Source: Candidatus Muproteobacteria bacterium (GTDB taxonomy: Bacteria > Pseudomonadota > Gammaproteobacteria > Acidiferrobacterales > Sulfurifustaceae). Taken from it: DNA of 8,108 nt. The notes below the pieces were generated by a model. That model had not been told where the DNA came from, searched no databases, and was given only the letters and a program-made list of their open reading frames with translations. Every line of letters starts with the position of its first letter. Within the stretch, counting starts at the first letter, position 1. Positions 1 to 6,858 of the stretch are shown in pieces. A program made the translations under genes and the position numbers. Where the stretch lies: assembly GCA_023266455.1 (NCBI GenBank), contig JAHFQD010000073.1, forward strand, positions 1-8,108, in the 5' to 3' direction.

Positions 1-258
1 ACGGAATCGGCCGATACGCGGATTCTGACGGAGTAGTGCGATTACGTATTGCTCGTCGTACCGTACGGTAAGGTTACGGATTCGCAGATTGGCGATTGCA
101 TCAAAGCGATCGACGCCAATAAGTTGTTGGGCGTGGTATTCAACGACGAACCTCGGGTACCGCTCCAGTCGTGGAAGCAAATATTCGTCGAGCCGTTCGT
201 ATCTCTGGGTCGTTTAATCCTTGGTTTAGCGAGAAACAAAAAGACCAAAGCGGCATGA
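1..258 (+). pseudogene. C-terminal end of a CpsD/CapB-type exopolysaccharide tyrosine autokinase, interrupted by in-frame TAG
   Basis: The frame is open from the left edge to the TGA at 256-258 except for one TAG at 34-36. The residues before it (ESADTRILTE) and after it (CDYVLLVVPYGKVTDSQI, then KLLGVVFND) join without gap or overlap into the end of a CpsD/CapB/Wzc-type P-loop kinase domain: the 'D(S/T)R-L...D-VLLVV..G.T' strand and helix followed by the 'GVV.N' strand. These cytoplasmic kinases control polymer length and export together with a Wzz-like chain-length partner. The Walker motifs lie upstream of the window. The tail is basic (RNKKTKAA) and I see no C-terminal tyrosine cluster. 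The stop overlaps the next start (ATGA), which suggests translational coupling. If the amber is real, the kinase loses its last 74 residues including a core strand, so it is probably inactive. A sequencing error or readthrough are the alternatives. The 207-base ORF restarting at TTG 49 is unlikely to be a gene in its own right. Confidence 0.7.
34..36 (+). other. In-frame amber codon inside the tyrosine kinase reading frame
   Basis: A TAG codon lies between GAG (Glu) and TGC (Cys) in an otherwise continuous family-like reading frame. It is one base change from TTG (Leu) or TAC/TAT (Tyr), either of which would fit a kinase helix at this place. There is no length change, so a point substitution is the simplest explanation. 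TAG also ends the amidotransferase at 4611-4613, so it probably acts as a normal stop in this organism. Confidence 0.75.
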
Positions 259-353
259 AGAACGATAACAAGCGGTTCGGTAGTCTCTCTGGGAAGGCGG
301 TTTTAGCGGGTTTAATCATAAGTGGCGCGGCGACGGTGAAAACCGACGCCGCG
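255..353 (+). other. Predicted Sec signal peptide of the outer-membrane protein
   Basis: The first 33 residues have a positively charged n-region, a hydrophobic core at about residues 15-28 and small residues near two possible cleavage points (after SGAA at 26, or after TDAA at 33). The mature protein would then start near EFAYGFGY, which resembles a first beta strand. The exact cleavage point is uncertain. Confidence 0.55.
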
Positions 354-1604
354 GAATTCGCTTATGGATTCGGTTATAGCGCCGAGCACACGAGCAATAT
401 TTCGCGCGTGGCGACGAACGAGCGTGGCGACTTGATTCACACCTTGCTGGCCGGCGCCGCGTACCAAGACAATGGCCCGGAGTTGGCGGCGCATATCATG
501 GGTCAAGCGGAGATGCGTTATTACCAGCAAGATACTCTCGACGATGATACGCGCTATTTAATCGATGCCTCCGCGGTGTGGACGATTTCGCCGCAGCAGT
601 TGACGTGGACGGTGGAGGAACGCCGGACGCAAGCGGTGGAGGATATTCGTCTTGCGGATACGCCGAACAATCTTACCAACGTCAACGTGTTCCGAACCGG
701 TCCAGACGTGTATTTCCGCTTTGGTGGCGGCAATACGCTCCAAGTCGGCGCGCGCGCCGGTAAAGAAACCTTCAGCGGTGTCGGCACCGGCGATAACGAT
801 CGCGTGAGCGGTCTGGGGCGTTGGTTGTATGCGGTCAATCCGTCGACGACGGCGTCGTTGAACTACGAAGCCGAGAAAGTGGATTACGACAACGATGTCG
901 CTAACATCGACTACACGCGTACTGAAAGATTCATTCGCTTGGAATCGCGTCGCGATCCGACGCAGTGGACTATCGATTACGGCCAGACCGAAGTGGATCG
1001 CGATCGCGGCTTGGATTTAGAAGGACCGCTCGAACGCGTAACCGTAACGCATCGAATCAGCACGACGTCGAGTATCGGCCTGATCGCCGCTCGGCAATTC
1101 GAGGATGCGGGAACGGTAGTATTGTCGACGCTCACCAATCCCGCGAGCCCGACACCCACGCCGGCGGTGTCGACGGCGGTGCCGGTGGCCTCCGCGGATG
1201 TATTCGAAGCGCGACGTGCAGAAGCATTTTTTCTCACCAACGGCTCGGATTGGTCGACACAGTGGCGGATTTTCGGTCGCGATTACGATTATCAATTGAC
1301 CGATCAAGATCGCCGCGAACGCGGCGGTCGTCTCGAGATTTCCCATAATCCCGGCGGGATCGTGACGACGACGCTGTTCGGCGAAACCATGAATACGAAA
1401 TTTACGGACATCGTTCGCGAGGACGACGACCGGACCTTGGGATTACGGTTGCGTTATCGCATCTCGCGCACCTTGAGCGCCGCGGTTGAAGGCAGCCGGA
1501 TTGCGCGTTCTAGCACCGATCCGACACGGGAATACGTCGATCGGCGTTTTTTGCTCGGTATTTACTATTCGAGCGGCCCTTTATACTCGCCTGCGGGCAG
1601 ATAA
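255..1604 (+). CDS. TIGR03016-like outer-membrane beta-barrel protein of PEP-CTERM/EPS loci
   Basis: This is a predicted outer-membrane protein of 449 residues. I chose the ATG at 255 because it forms an ATGA overlap with the kinase stop and begins a good signal peptide: basic residues K2, K6, R7 and K14, then a hydrophobic stretch (AVLAGLIISGAATV), with likely cleavage near residues 26-33. The frame is open further upstream, but that extension would bury the signal. The mature part has no hydrophobic helices. It shows alternating polar/apolar strands with many Asp, Arg, Thr and Tyr residues and repeated 'R..YD..' and 'LGLRLRYRISR' type strands, as expected for a barrel. A Pro/Thr/Ala-rich stretch at residues 295-314 looks like an exposed loop. 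Its position between the kinase and the TIGR03015-like ATPase matches the usual order in exosortase-A/EPS clusters and supports the TIGR03016 assignment. A role in polymer export or anchoring is inferred; I do not know of a biochemical function for the family. Confidence 0.75.
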   Translation: MKNDNKRFGSLSGKAVLAGLIISGAATVKTDAAEFAYGFGYSAEHTSNISRVATNERGDLIHTLLAGAAYQDNGPELAAHIMGQAEMRYYQQDTLDDDTRYLIDASAVWTISPQQLTWTVEERRTQAVEDIRLADTPNNLTNVNVFRTGPDVYFRFGGGNTLQVGARAGKETFSGVGTGDNDRVSGLGRWLYAVNPSTTASLNYEAEKVDYDNDVANIDYTRTERFIRLESRRDPTQWTIDYGQTEVDRDRGLDLEGPLERVTVTHRISTTSSIGLIAARQFEDAGTVVLSTLTNPASPTPTPAVSTAVPVASADVFEARRAEAFFLTNGSDWSTQWRIFGRDYDYQLTDQDRRERGGRLEISHNPGGIVTTTLFGETMNTKFTDIVREDDDRTLGLRLRYRISRTLSAAVEGSRIARSSTDPTREYVDRRFLLGIYYSSGPLYSPAGR

Positions 1605-1619
1605 TCTGGACGAATTGCC

Positions 1620-2648
1620 ATGTACCTAGAGCATTTCAAATTACGTGAATTTCCGTTTCGGCTCACGCCGGACACCGAATTCCTTTTCATGAGTCCGGCG
1701 CATGCGCGCGCCAAAGCGTATATGGATTACACCGTGTGGAACCGCGAAGGCTTCGTGGTCGTCACCGGTGAGATCGGTTGCGGTAAAACCACGCTGATTC
1801 AAAAATTAATATCCGAACTCGACGATGAGAACGTGCTCGTCGCTAAAGTATTCCAAACGCAACTCGACGAAGTCGAATTGCTACAGGCGATGCTGGTCGA
1901 GTTCGGTTTAAATCCGTTCAACGCCAAGAAAGTGGAGCTGATCGATATGCTCAACACTTTCTTGATCGAGAACTTTCTCAAGTGCAAACAGCTGGTGCTG
2001 ATCGTCGACGACGCGCACAACTTAACTTTCAAAGTGCTCGAAGAAATTCGCATGTTGTCTGGGTTGGAGACGCAGAAAGAGAAAATTCTGCACGTGATTC
2101 TCGTCGGGCAGCCGCCGCTGAATCAGTTGCTCGAATCGCCGGAGATGGAGCAATTGCTGCAACGCGTGCGTTTGCGGTTTCATCTTAAATCGCTGTCGCA
2201 AGACGAAACCGCGGACTACATATCGCATCGTCTGAAAGTCGCCGGTGTCGGTGGAGAACTCTTCGCGGCTAATACCATTTCGCTGGTTTATAAATACACC
2301 GGCGGCGTGCCGCGCATGATCAATACCTTGTGCGATACCGCGCTGACTTGCGCCTATGCCGATCGCGCGGAACGCGTGACCGACGCGGTGCTCAAAGAAG
2401 CGGTCGAAGAATTGCAATGGCCGCTCTATGCGGACCGCGCGGGCGCTAAGTCCGCTAAAAACGCGCGCGGCAGCAACGGCGCCGCTAGCGCGGAGCAAGC
2501 GCGGACGCTTGCCAATGTGAGCGCGCGTTTGAATCAACTCGATTCGCTGACGCCAGCGGTGACGAAGATGTCCGACCGCATGGCCAGCATCGAATCGATA
2601 TTGCGAGACATTGCCAAGGCGCTGCAGTCGCGTTCCGGCGACAAGTAA
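1620..2648 (+). CDS. XrtA/PEP-CTERM-associated AAA ATPase, ExeA/GspA-like (TIGR03015 type)
   Basis: This is a cytoplasmic P-loop ATPase of 342 residues. It opens with the family signature MYLEHFKLREFPFRLTPD and 'FLFMSPAHARA'. Walker A is GEIGCGKTT (50-58) and Walker B is LVLIVDDAH (125-133). A sensor-1-like ILVGQP lies at 160-165, an arginine-rich 'QRVRLRFHL' at 181-189, and a sensor-2-like GGVPR at 228-232. Proteins of this type resemble ExeA/GspA, the ATPase that works with type II secretion, and in exosortase loci they sit beside the TIGR03016 protein, as here. The recognisable domain ends near residue 268. After it comes a low-complexity Ala/Gly/Ser linker (271-296) and a heptad-like amphipathic helix (about 298-336), probably a coiled coil for oligomerisation or partner docking. 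The start is 15 bases after the previous stop with only a weak purine-rich ribosome site, so it is probably translated from the same transcript. Its exact substrate is unknown; energising polymer export or envelope assembly is inferred. Confidence 0.88.
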   Translation: MYLEHFKLREFPFRLTPDTEFLFMSPAHARAKAYMDYTVWNREGFVVVTGEIGCGKTTLIQKLISELDDENVLVAKVFQTQLDEVELLQAMLVEFGLNPFNAKKVELIDMLNTFLIENFLKCKQLVLIVDDAHNLTFKVLEEIRMLSGLETQKEKILHVILVGQPPLNQLLESPEMEQLLQRVRLRFHLKSLSQDETADYISHRLKVAGVGGELFAANTISLVYKYTGGVPRMINTLCDTALTCAYADRAERVTDAVLKEAVEELQWPLYADRAGAKSAKNARGSNGAASAEQARTLANVSARLNQLDSLTPAVTKMSDRMASIESILRDIAKALQSRSGDK

Positions 2649-2666
2649 CCAGGCCGCCGAATAATC

Positions 2667-4613
2667 ATGTGCGGCATCGCCGGCATACTCGGCTTCGCTC
2701 CCGCTCGATCCCCCGAACCGGCGGAGTTGAGTGCGATGATCAAACGCTTGCATCATCGCGGGCCGGACGACACCGGTTTTCACTGCGACGGTCCTATCGG
2801 CTTAGCGCACGCGCGGCTGAGCATCATTGATCTTGCCGGCGGCAATCAGCCGATTCATAACGAAGATAAAACGGTGTGGGTCGTGTTCAACGGCGAGATT
2901 TTTAATTATCTCGAGTTGCGCGCGACGCTGGAGGCGCAGGGACATCGCTTTTATACCCATTCGGATACGGAAGTCATCGTTCATCTGTACGAACAATATG
3001 ACATCGATTTCGTTCGCCATCTCAATGGCCAATTCGCCATCGCGTTATGGGACTCACGTCGTCAGCGTTTGATTTTGGCGCGCGACCGTACGGGTATCCG
3101 TCCGCTTTTCTACACGCGCGCGTCGGAGCGACTGTTGTTCGCCTCCGAAGTCAAAGCGTTGTACGCCTGTCCCGACGTTGTGCGTCGGCTCAACCCGGTC
3201 GCGCTCGGCGAAATTTTTACTTATTGGTCGCCGTTAGCGCCACACTCGATCTTTGGAGACGTCCGCAGCCTGCCACCGGGGCATCTGCTGGTGGTCGAAG
3301 AAGGCGGCTCGCGCATGGTGCGTTATTGGGATTGGTCTTTCGCCGACAAGCTTTCCGAGCGCTCGGTTGAAGATTGTGCCGAAGAGTTGCGTGCGTTGTT
3401 GGTGGATGCGGTGCGGCTACAGCTGCGCGCCGATGTACCGGTCGGCGCTTACCTGAGCGGCGGGCTCGATTCATCGATCATCACCACGCTAATTAAGAAT
3501 TACACCGACACGCCGCTGCGCACGTTCTCGATTACCTTCGAAGACAGCGAGTTCGACGAGAGCGGATATCAACAAGAGCTGGTGCGCTATCTCGGTACGC
3601 AGCACACTTCGGTGCAATGCAAGGCCGAAGACATTTGCGCCGCGTTCCCGCGCACGATCTGGCACACCGAATCGCCCATCGTTCGCACCGCGCCGACGCC
3701 GCTGATGTTGTTGTCGGAACGCGTTCGCGCCGAAGGCTACAAAGTCGTCCTAACGGGCGAGGGCGCCGACGAAGTGTTCGGTGGATACGATTTATTTAAA
3801 GAAGCCAAGATTCGCCGATTTTGGGCTAGAAATCCCGAATCAAAATGGCGCCCACGAATTTTAGAACGCCTCTATCCTTACTTGAAACATTCGCCTGCTT
3901 CCAGCCGCGCGTTCACGCAGCGGTTTTTTAAAGAAGGTATGGAGCACGAGCAACGTCCGTTCTTCGCGCATATTCCGCGCTGGACGACGACGCAGCGTAT
4001 CTGGCAGTTCTTCAGCGCCGATTTCTCGCAGGCGCTCGAAGGTTGGGACGCATACGACGCGATCGAGTCCTGGCTGCCGCCGGAAGTGGCGCAATTCTCT
4101 CCGATGGGTCGCGATCAATACGTCGAAGCGCATACGTTAATGTCCGGTTATTTGCTGTGCTCTCAAGGCGATCGCGTGGCGATGGCGAATTCGATCGAAG
4201 GGCGCTTTCCGTTCCTCGATCATCGCGTCATTGAATTCGCCAACCGTTTGCCCGCACGCTATAAAATTCGCGGACTTACGGAAAAATATATTCTCAAGCA
4301 AGCGATGCGCGGGTTACTACCGGAAAGTATCCGCCAACGTAGCAAACAGCCTTATCGTGCACCCGACAGTCAAAGTTTTTTCCGCGACGGCAAACCGGCG
4401 GAATATGTCGCCGAGTTGTTGCAGCCGGATTCGGTGCGGCGCGCGGGGTATTTCGAACCGCAAGCGGTTACTAAGCTTATGGAAAAATGCCGCACGGGTC
4501 GTGCGATTGGCTTTGCCGACAACATGGCTTTCGTCGGTATCTTGTCCACGATGTTGGTGGACGCGTTATTTATTCGCGAGTCGATGAGCGTCAACGACGT
4601 CGCTAAACCGTAG
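2667..4613 (+). CDS. Glutamine-dependent asparagine-synthase-type amidotransferase of the EPS locus
   Basis: This 648-residue class II amidotransferase follows the AsnB plan. The N-terminal glutaminase domain starts MCGIAGI, with Cys2 becoming the N-terminal nucleophile. It shows HHRGPDD (29-35), ARLSIIDLAGG (49-59), FNGEIFN (74-80) and the SDTEV segment (99-103). The synthetase domain carries the PP-loop SGGLDSS (264-270), GEGADEVFGGY (364-374), EGRFPFLDH (511-519) and the late RGLTEKYILKQA lysine segment (535-546). All expected catalytic residues are present. Glutamine is hydrolysed, and the ammonia attacks a carboxylate activated by ATP as an adenylate. It could be a true asparagine synthetase, but the EPS setting and the adjoining NadE-like gene favour a dedicated amidotransferase. 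WbpS and WbmE, AsnB-like proteins linked to uronamide formation in O-antigens, are a precedent. The ATG lies 18 bases after the ATPase stop, and Cys2 fixes this start. The gene ends in TAG. I assign no gene symbol because asnB would imply a function not shown. Confidence 0.9.
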   Translation: MCGIAGILGFAPARSPEPAELSAMIKRLHHRGPDDTGFHCDGPIGLAHARLSIIDLAGGNQPIHNEDKTVWVVFNGEIFNYLELRATLEAQGHRFYTHSDTEVIVHLYEQYDIDFVRHLNGQFAIALWDSRRQRLILARDRTGIRPLFYTRASERLLFASEVKALYACPDVVRRLNPVALGEIFTYWSPLAPHSIFGDVRSLPPGHLLVVEEGGSRMVRYWDWSFADKLSERSVEDCAEELRALLVDAVRLQLRADVPVGAYLSGGLDSSIITTLIKNYTDTPLRTFSITFEDSEFDESGYQQELVRYLGTQHTSVQCKAEDICAAFPRTIWHTESPIVRTAPTPLMLLSERVRAEGYKVVLTGEGADEVFGGYDLFKEAKIRRFWARNPESKWRPRILERLYPYLKHSPASSRAFTQRFFKEGMEHEQRPFFAHIPRWTTTQRIWQFFSADFSQALEGWDAYDAIESWLPPEVAQFSPMGRDQYVEAHTLMSGYLLCSQGDRVAMANSIEGRFPFLDHRVIEFANRLPARYKIRGLTEKYILKQAMRGLLPESIRQRSKQPYRAPDSQSFFRDGKPAEYVAELLQPDSVRRAGYFEPQAVTKLMEKCRTGRAIGFADNMAFVGILSTMLVDALFIRESMSVNDVAKP

Positions 4614-4625
4614 ACGGTGGACAAT

Positions 4626-5603
4626 ATGAACGCAGACACAAAAATCAATTCCGATATATTGGCGCTCGACTGCGAAGCGGAAACGCAACGCATCGCCGCG
4701 TGGATGGTCGAAACGGTAAAACGTCTCGGACGCCGCGGCGTCATCATCGCCATTTCCGGTGGTGTCGACAGCGCCGTCTGCGCCGCGCTTGCCGCGCGCG
4801 CTTTCGGTCGGCAACGAACTTTCGGCTTGCTGTTGCCGGAGACCGATTCGTCGAGTAACAGCACGCGTCTGGGTCGTCAGGTGGCTGAAACCGTTGGCAT
4901 TGATTTCGTCGTCGAGAACATCGCGCCGACGTTGGAAGCGATCGGTTGTTATAAGCGCCGCGACGACGCCATGCGCGCGATATTTCCGAAATACGATGTG
5001 AACTGGAAAAGTAAAATCATCATCGCCAGCGGCATGGGCGGCAAACTACATTATTTCAAATTGGTGGTGCAGTCGCCGAGCGGGGAAATCATGGAGCAAC
5101 GCCTACCGCCGAAGGAATATCTCGAAATCGTGGGAGCGACGAATTTCAAACAACGCATCCGCAAAACGTTAGAGTATTTTCACGCGGACCGTCTGAACTA
5201 CGCGGTCATCGGTACACCGAATCGATTGGAGTACGATCAAGGTTTCTTCGTGAAGAACGGCGATGGTTCCGCCGATATCAAGCCCATCGCGCATTTGTAT
5301 AAGACCCAGGTTTACGCGCTGGCGAATCATCTGAAGCTTCCCGAGGAAGTTTGCAACGCTAAACCGACGACGGACACCTACAGCATGAGCCAGGGGCAGG
5401 ACGAATTTTATTTCTCGCTGCCGTACGAGAAGATGGACGTGGCGTTGTGGGCTTACAATCATAAGGTCGACGCCGCGGATCTCGGTCGTCGTCTCGGACT
5501 TTCTGCCGACGAAGCGCAGGCGATCTACGCGGATATCGAAGCCAAGCGCCGTACCACCGCCTATTTACACGAGCGGCCGTTATTGGTGGAAGAGATTTTC
5601 TAA
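4626..5603 (+). CDS. NAD-synthetase-like (NadE family) PP-loop ligase paired with the amidotransferase
   Basis: This is a 325-residue protein of the NadE/N-type ATP pyrophosphatase fold without a glutaminase domain. From the ATG at 4626 it has the PP-loop SGGVDS (44-49), NFKQRIRKTLEY (173-184, matching the NFKAR.R helix of NadE), GTPNRLEY (196-203, where typical NadE has GTGN), NGDGSADI...LYKTQV (211-228), a second loop TTDTYSMSQGQDEF (248-261) and AKRRTT near the end (306-311). About 50 extra residues at 119-171 lie before the NFK helix, making it longer than the roughly 275-residue E. coli NadE. The family reaction forms an amide from an adenylated carboxylate plus ammonia. Here the ammonia could come from the neighbouring AsnB-like protein. 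Housekeeping NAD synthesis is possible but less likely in this context. GGTGG at 4616-4620 is spaced as a ribosome site for ATG 4626; GTG 4617 is the alternative start and adds three residues. Only 12 bases separate it from the preceding TAG. Confidence 0.82.
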   Translation: MNADTKINSDILALDCEAETQRIAAWMVETVKRLGRRGVIIAISGGVDSAVCAALAARAFGRQRTFGLLLPETDSSSNSTRLGRQVAETVGIDFVVENIAPTLEAIGCYKRRDDAMRAIFPKYDVNWKSKIIIASGMGGKLHYFKLVVQSPSGEIMEQRLPPKEYLEIVGATNFKQRIRKTLEYFHADRLNYAVIGTPNRLEYDQGFFVKNGDGSADIKPIAHLYKTQVYALANHLKLPEEVCNAKPTTDTYSMSQGQDEFYFSLPYEKMDVALWAYNHKVDAADLGRRLGLSADEAQAIYADIEAKRRTTAYLHERPLLVEEIF

Positions 5604-5630
5604 TCCCGACGACTGTTTCGTTTGCCATGG

Positions 5631-5660
5631 AAAAGGGCTGCTCATCGCGACCCTTTTTTA
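5631..5660 (+). terminator. Rho-independent terminator closing the EPS operon
   Basis: AAAAGGG at 5631-5637 pairs with CCCTTTT starting at 5651 across a 13-base loop, and the stem runs into a tract of six T. It starts 27 bases after the NadE-like stop, at the end of a run of closely spaced genes, and before the separate cyclase gene. The stem has only three G:C pairs, so efficiency may be moderate; the A-rich upstream arm could let it also work on the opposite strand. Confidence 0.75.
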
Positions 5661-5691
5661 TTGCACGCGGTTTTCTTAGGCAAATAACAGT

Positions 5692-6858
5692 ATGATTCTG
5701 CAGGTGACTACCGATTTTTTAAACGCGTTATACAAAAAACTTACCATTTACTCGTTCGGCAGTTTGGCCGGTGAGAGGCTGTTTTGGTTAGTTTCTCCGC
5801 GAGGACATGGTGCGTTATTGGCGTCGCGACGCGCGGAAATGATCCGCTCGCGCGCGTTGCTCGTGGCGGTCGCATTCGCCGTGTTAACGCCGTTGTGGAC
5901 GATCGTAGAGTATCTCTCATTCGATCACGAATTATGGTTGGCGTTGATGTGGGCGCGCTTGGCGGCCACGCTTGGATTCGTCGGCATCGTTTTAGGATGT
6001 TATCGCTCCGGTCAATCATGCCGCGCCGAACACGTCTTGATGACCTTGTTCGCTATACCGGTACTGTTTTTCCTGTATACGACCTTTGTGCTTCAAGGGC
6101 ACGCGCTCAGCGGTTTTGCGCGCGCGGTGGTCGATACGCATGTATTTCTACCGTTTCTCTTGCTCGCCGGTATGGCGATTTTCCCGTTGACCGTGCTCGA
6201 ATGCGCAGTGTTAACGCTATTTGTCCTACTAGCGAAAGCGGTGAGTACGCTACCGCACAATCTCACGCTCGCATGGCCGTCGATGATGGGTATTTACTGG
6301 CTACTCTGCCTGACCAGCGCCGTTTCTACGCTGGCAAGCATCAGTCAGCTCGGTTTCGCCATCGTGTTGGTACGTCAGGCGGTGCGAGATCCGTTAACGG
6401 GCTGTTTCTCGCGCCAGAGCGGGGAAGAGTTGATGGGGTTACAGTTCAAATTCGCGCTGCGTAACAAAACGCCGCTATCTGTGGCGTTTCTCGATATCGA
6501 TTTCTTCAAACGCGTTAACGATCAATATGGCCATCAGGCCGGTGATGAAGTGCTGACCCATGTGGCTAAAAAAGTCCTCGATCAATTGCGTACCGTGGAT
6601 ATATTGATTCGCTGGGGTGGGGAGGAATTTATTCTGCTCATGCCGAATATAGATATGGCCGGCGCGGTCGTAGCGTTGGAACGCCTGAGAGAGACGGGAT
6701 TCGGAACCCGACCCGAGGCAACGCCGCTGACAATGAGTATCGGCGTTGCGGAGCGGATGGTCGATGGCATCCAGAATTGGAAAGCGTTGGTCGATTTGGC
6801 GGACGAACGTATGTACCAAGCGAAACAGGCAGGTCGAAATCGAGTCATTGCCAGATAA
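5692..6858 (+). CDS. Membrane-anchored diguanylate cyclase (GGDEF domain)
   Basis: This 388-residue enzyme makes c-di-GMP from two GTP. The N-terminal half holds about six hydrophobic segments (roughly residues 55-75, 81-103, 115-134, 149-168, 168-185 and 198-222), so it is an integral inner-membrane sensor. I cannot assign the segment to a named MASE family with confidence. The C-terminal GGDEF domain begins at RDPLTGCFSR (232-241). It includes FLDIDFFKRVND (266-277) with the metal-binding aspartate, the active-site motif RWGGEEF (307-313) and ADERMYQAKQAGRN (370-383). The product-inhibition site RTVD (300-303) sits exactly five residues before GGEEF, so catalysis and feedback both look intact. 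No EAL domain is present. An AGG at 5678-5680 is a rather distant ribosome site for the ATG. The terminator upstream makes it a separate unit from the EPS operon. Control of that operon by its c-di-GMP is plausible but inferred from position only. Confidence 0.93.
   Translation: MILQVTTDFLNALYKKLTIYSFGSLAGERLFWLVSPRGHGALLASRRAEMIRSRALLVAVAFAVLTPLWTIVEYLSFDHELWLALMWARLAATLGFVGIVLGCYRSGQSCRAEHVLMTLFAIPVLFFLYTTFVLQGHALSGFARAVVDTHVFLPFLLLAGMAIFPLTVLECAVLTLFVLLAKAVSTLPHNLTLAWPSMMGIYWLLCLTSAVSTLASISQLGFAIVLVRQAVRDPLTGCFSRQSGEELMGLQFKFALRNKTPLSVAFLDIDFFKRVNDQYGHQAGDEVLTHVAKKVLDQLRTVDILIRWGGEEFILLMPNIDMAGAVVALERLRETGFGTRPEATPLTMSIGVAERMVDGIQNWKALVDLADERMYQAKQAGRNRVIAR

Noticed and set aside
171..254. 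Upstream extension of the outer-membrane protein to an ATG at 171
   Set aside because: It would overlap the kinase end by 88 bases and add 28 residues before a clear signal peptide; the ATGA start at 255 is a better fit.
49..258. Separate small gene starting at TTG 49
   Set aside because: The product is a kinase fragment starting mid-strand; there is no well-spaced ribosome site, and the upstream codons continue the same protein family.
2022..2783. Long open frame of 253 codons on the minus strand
   Set aside because: It lies antisense to the ATPase and the start of the amidotransferase, is rich in Arg, His and Ala as expected from a complement frame of GC-rich genes, and shows no recognisable domain.
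34..4613. Genome-wide TAG recoding, for example pyrrolysine-type
   Set aside because: TAG also ends the amidotransferase where family proteins normally end, and there is no other supporting evidence in the window; the single kinase amber is better explained by mutation or error.
4370..4864. Minus-strand open frame of 164 codons across the amidotransferase/NadE-like junction
   Set aside because: Composition is Ser/Arg/Ala/Thr-heavy with no motif, and both overlapping plus-strand genes are clear family members.
5661..5687. Promoter for the cyclase gene (TTGCAC with AAATAA)
   Set aside because: The -10 match is poor and would put the transcript start at or inside the start codon, so it is not supported even though a promoter should exist nearby.
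5784..6464. Plus-strand open frame of 226 codons inside the cyclase gene
   Set aside because: It is a +1 shadow of the membrane domain; it is Arg-rich and lacks the hydrophobic segments, while the cyclase frame continues intact through the GGDEF domain.
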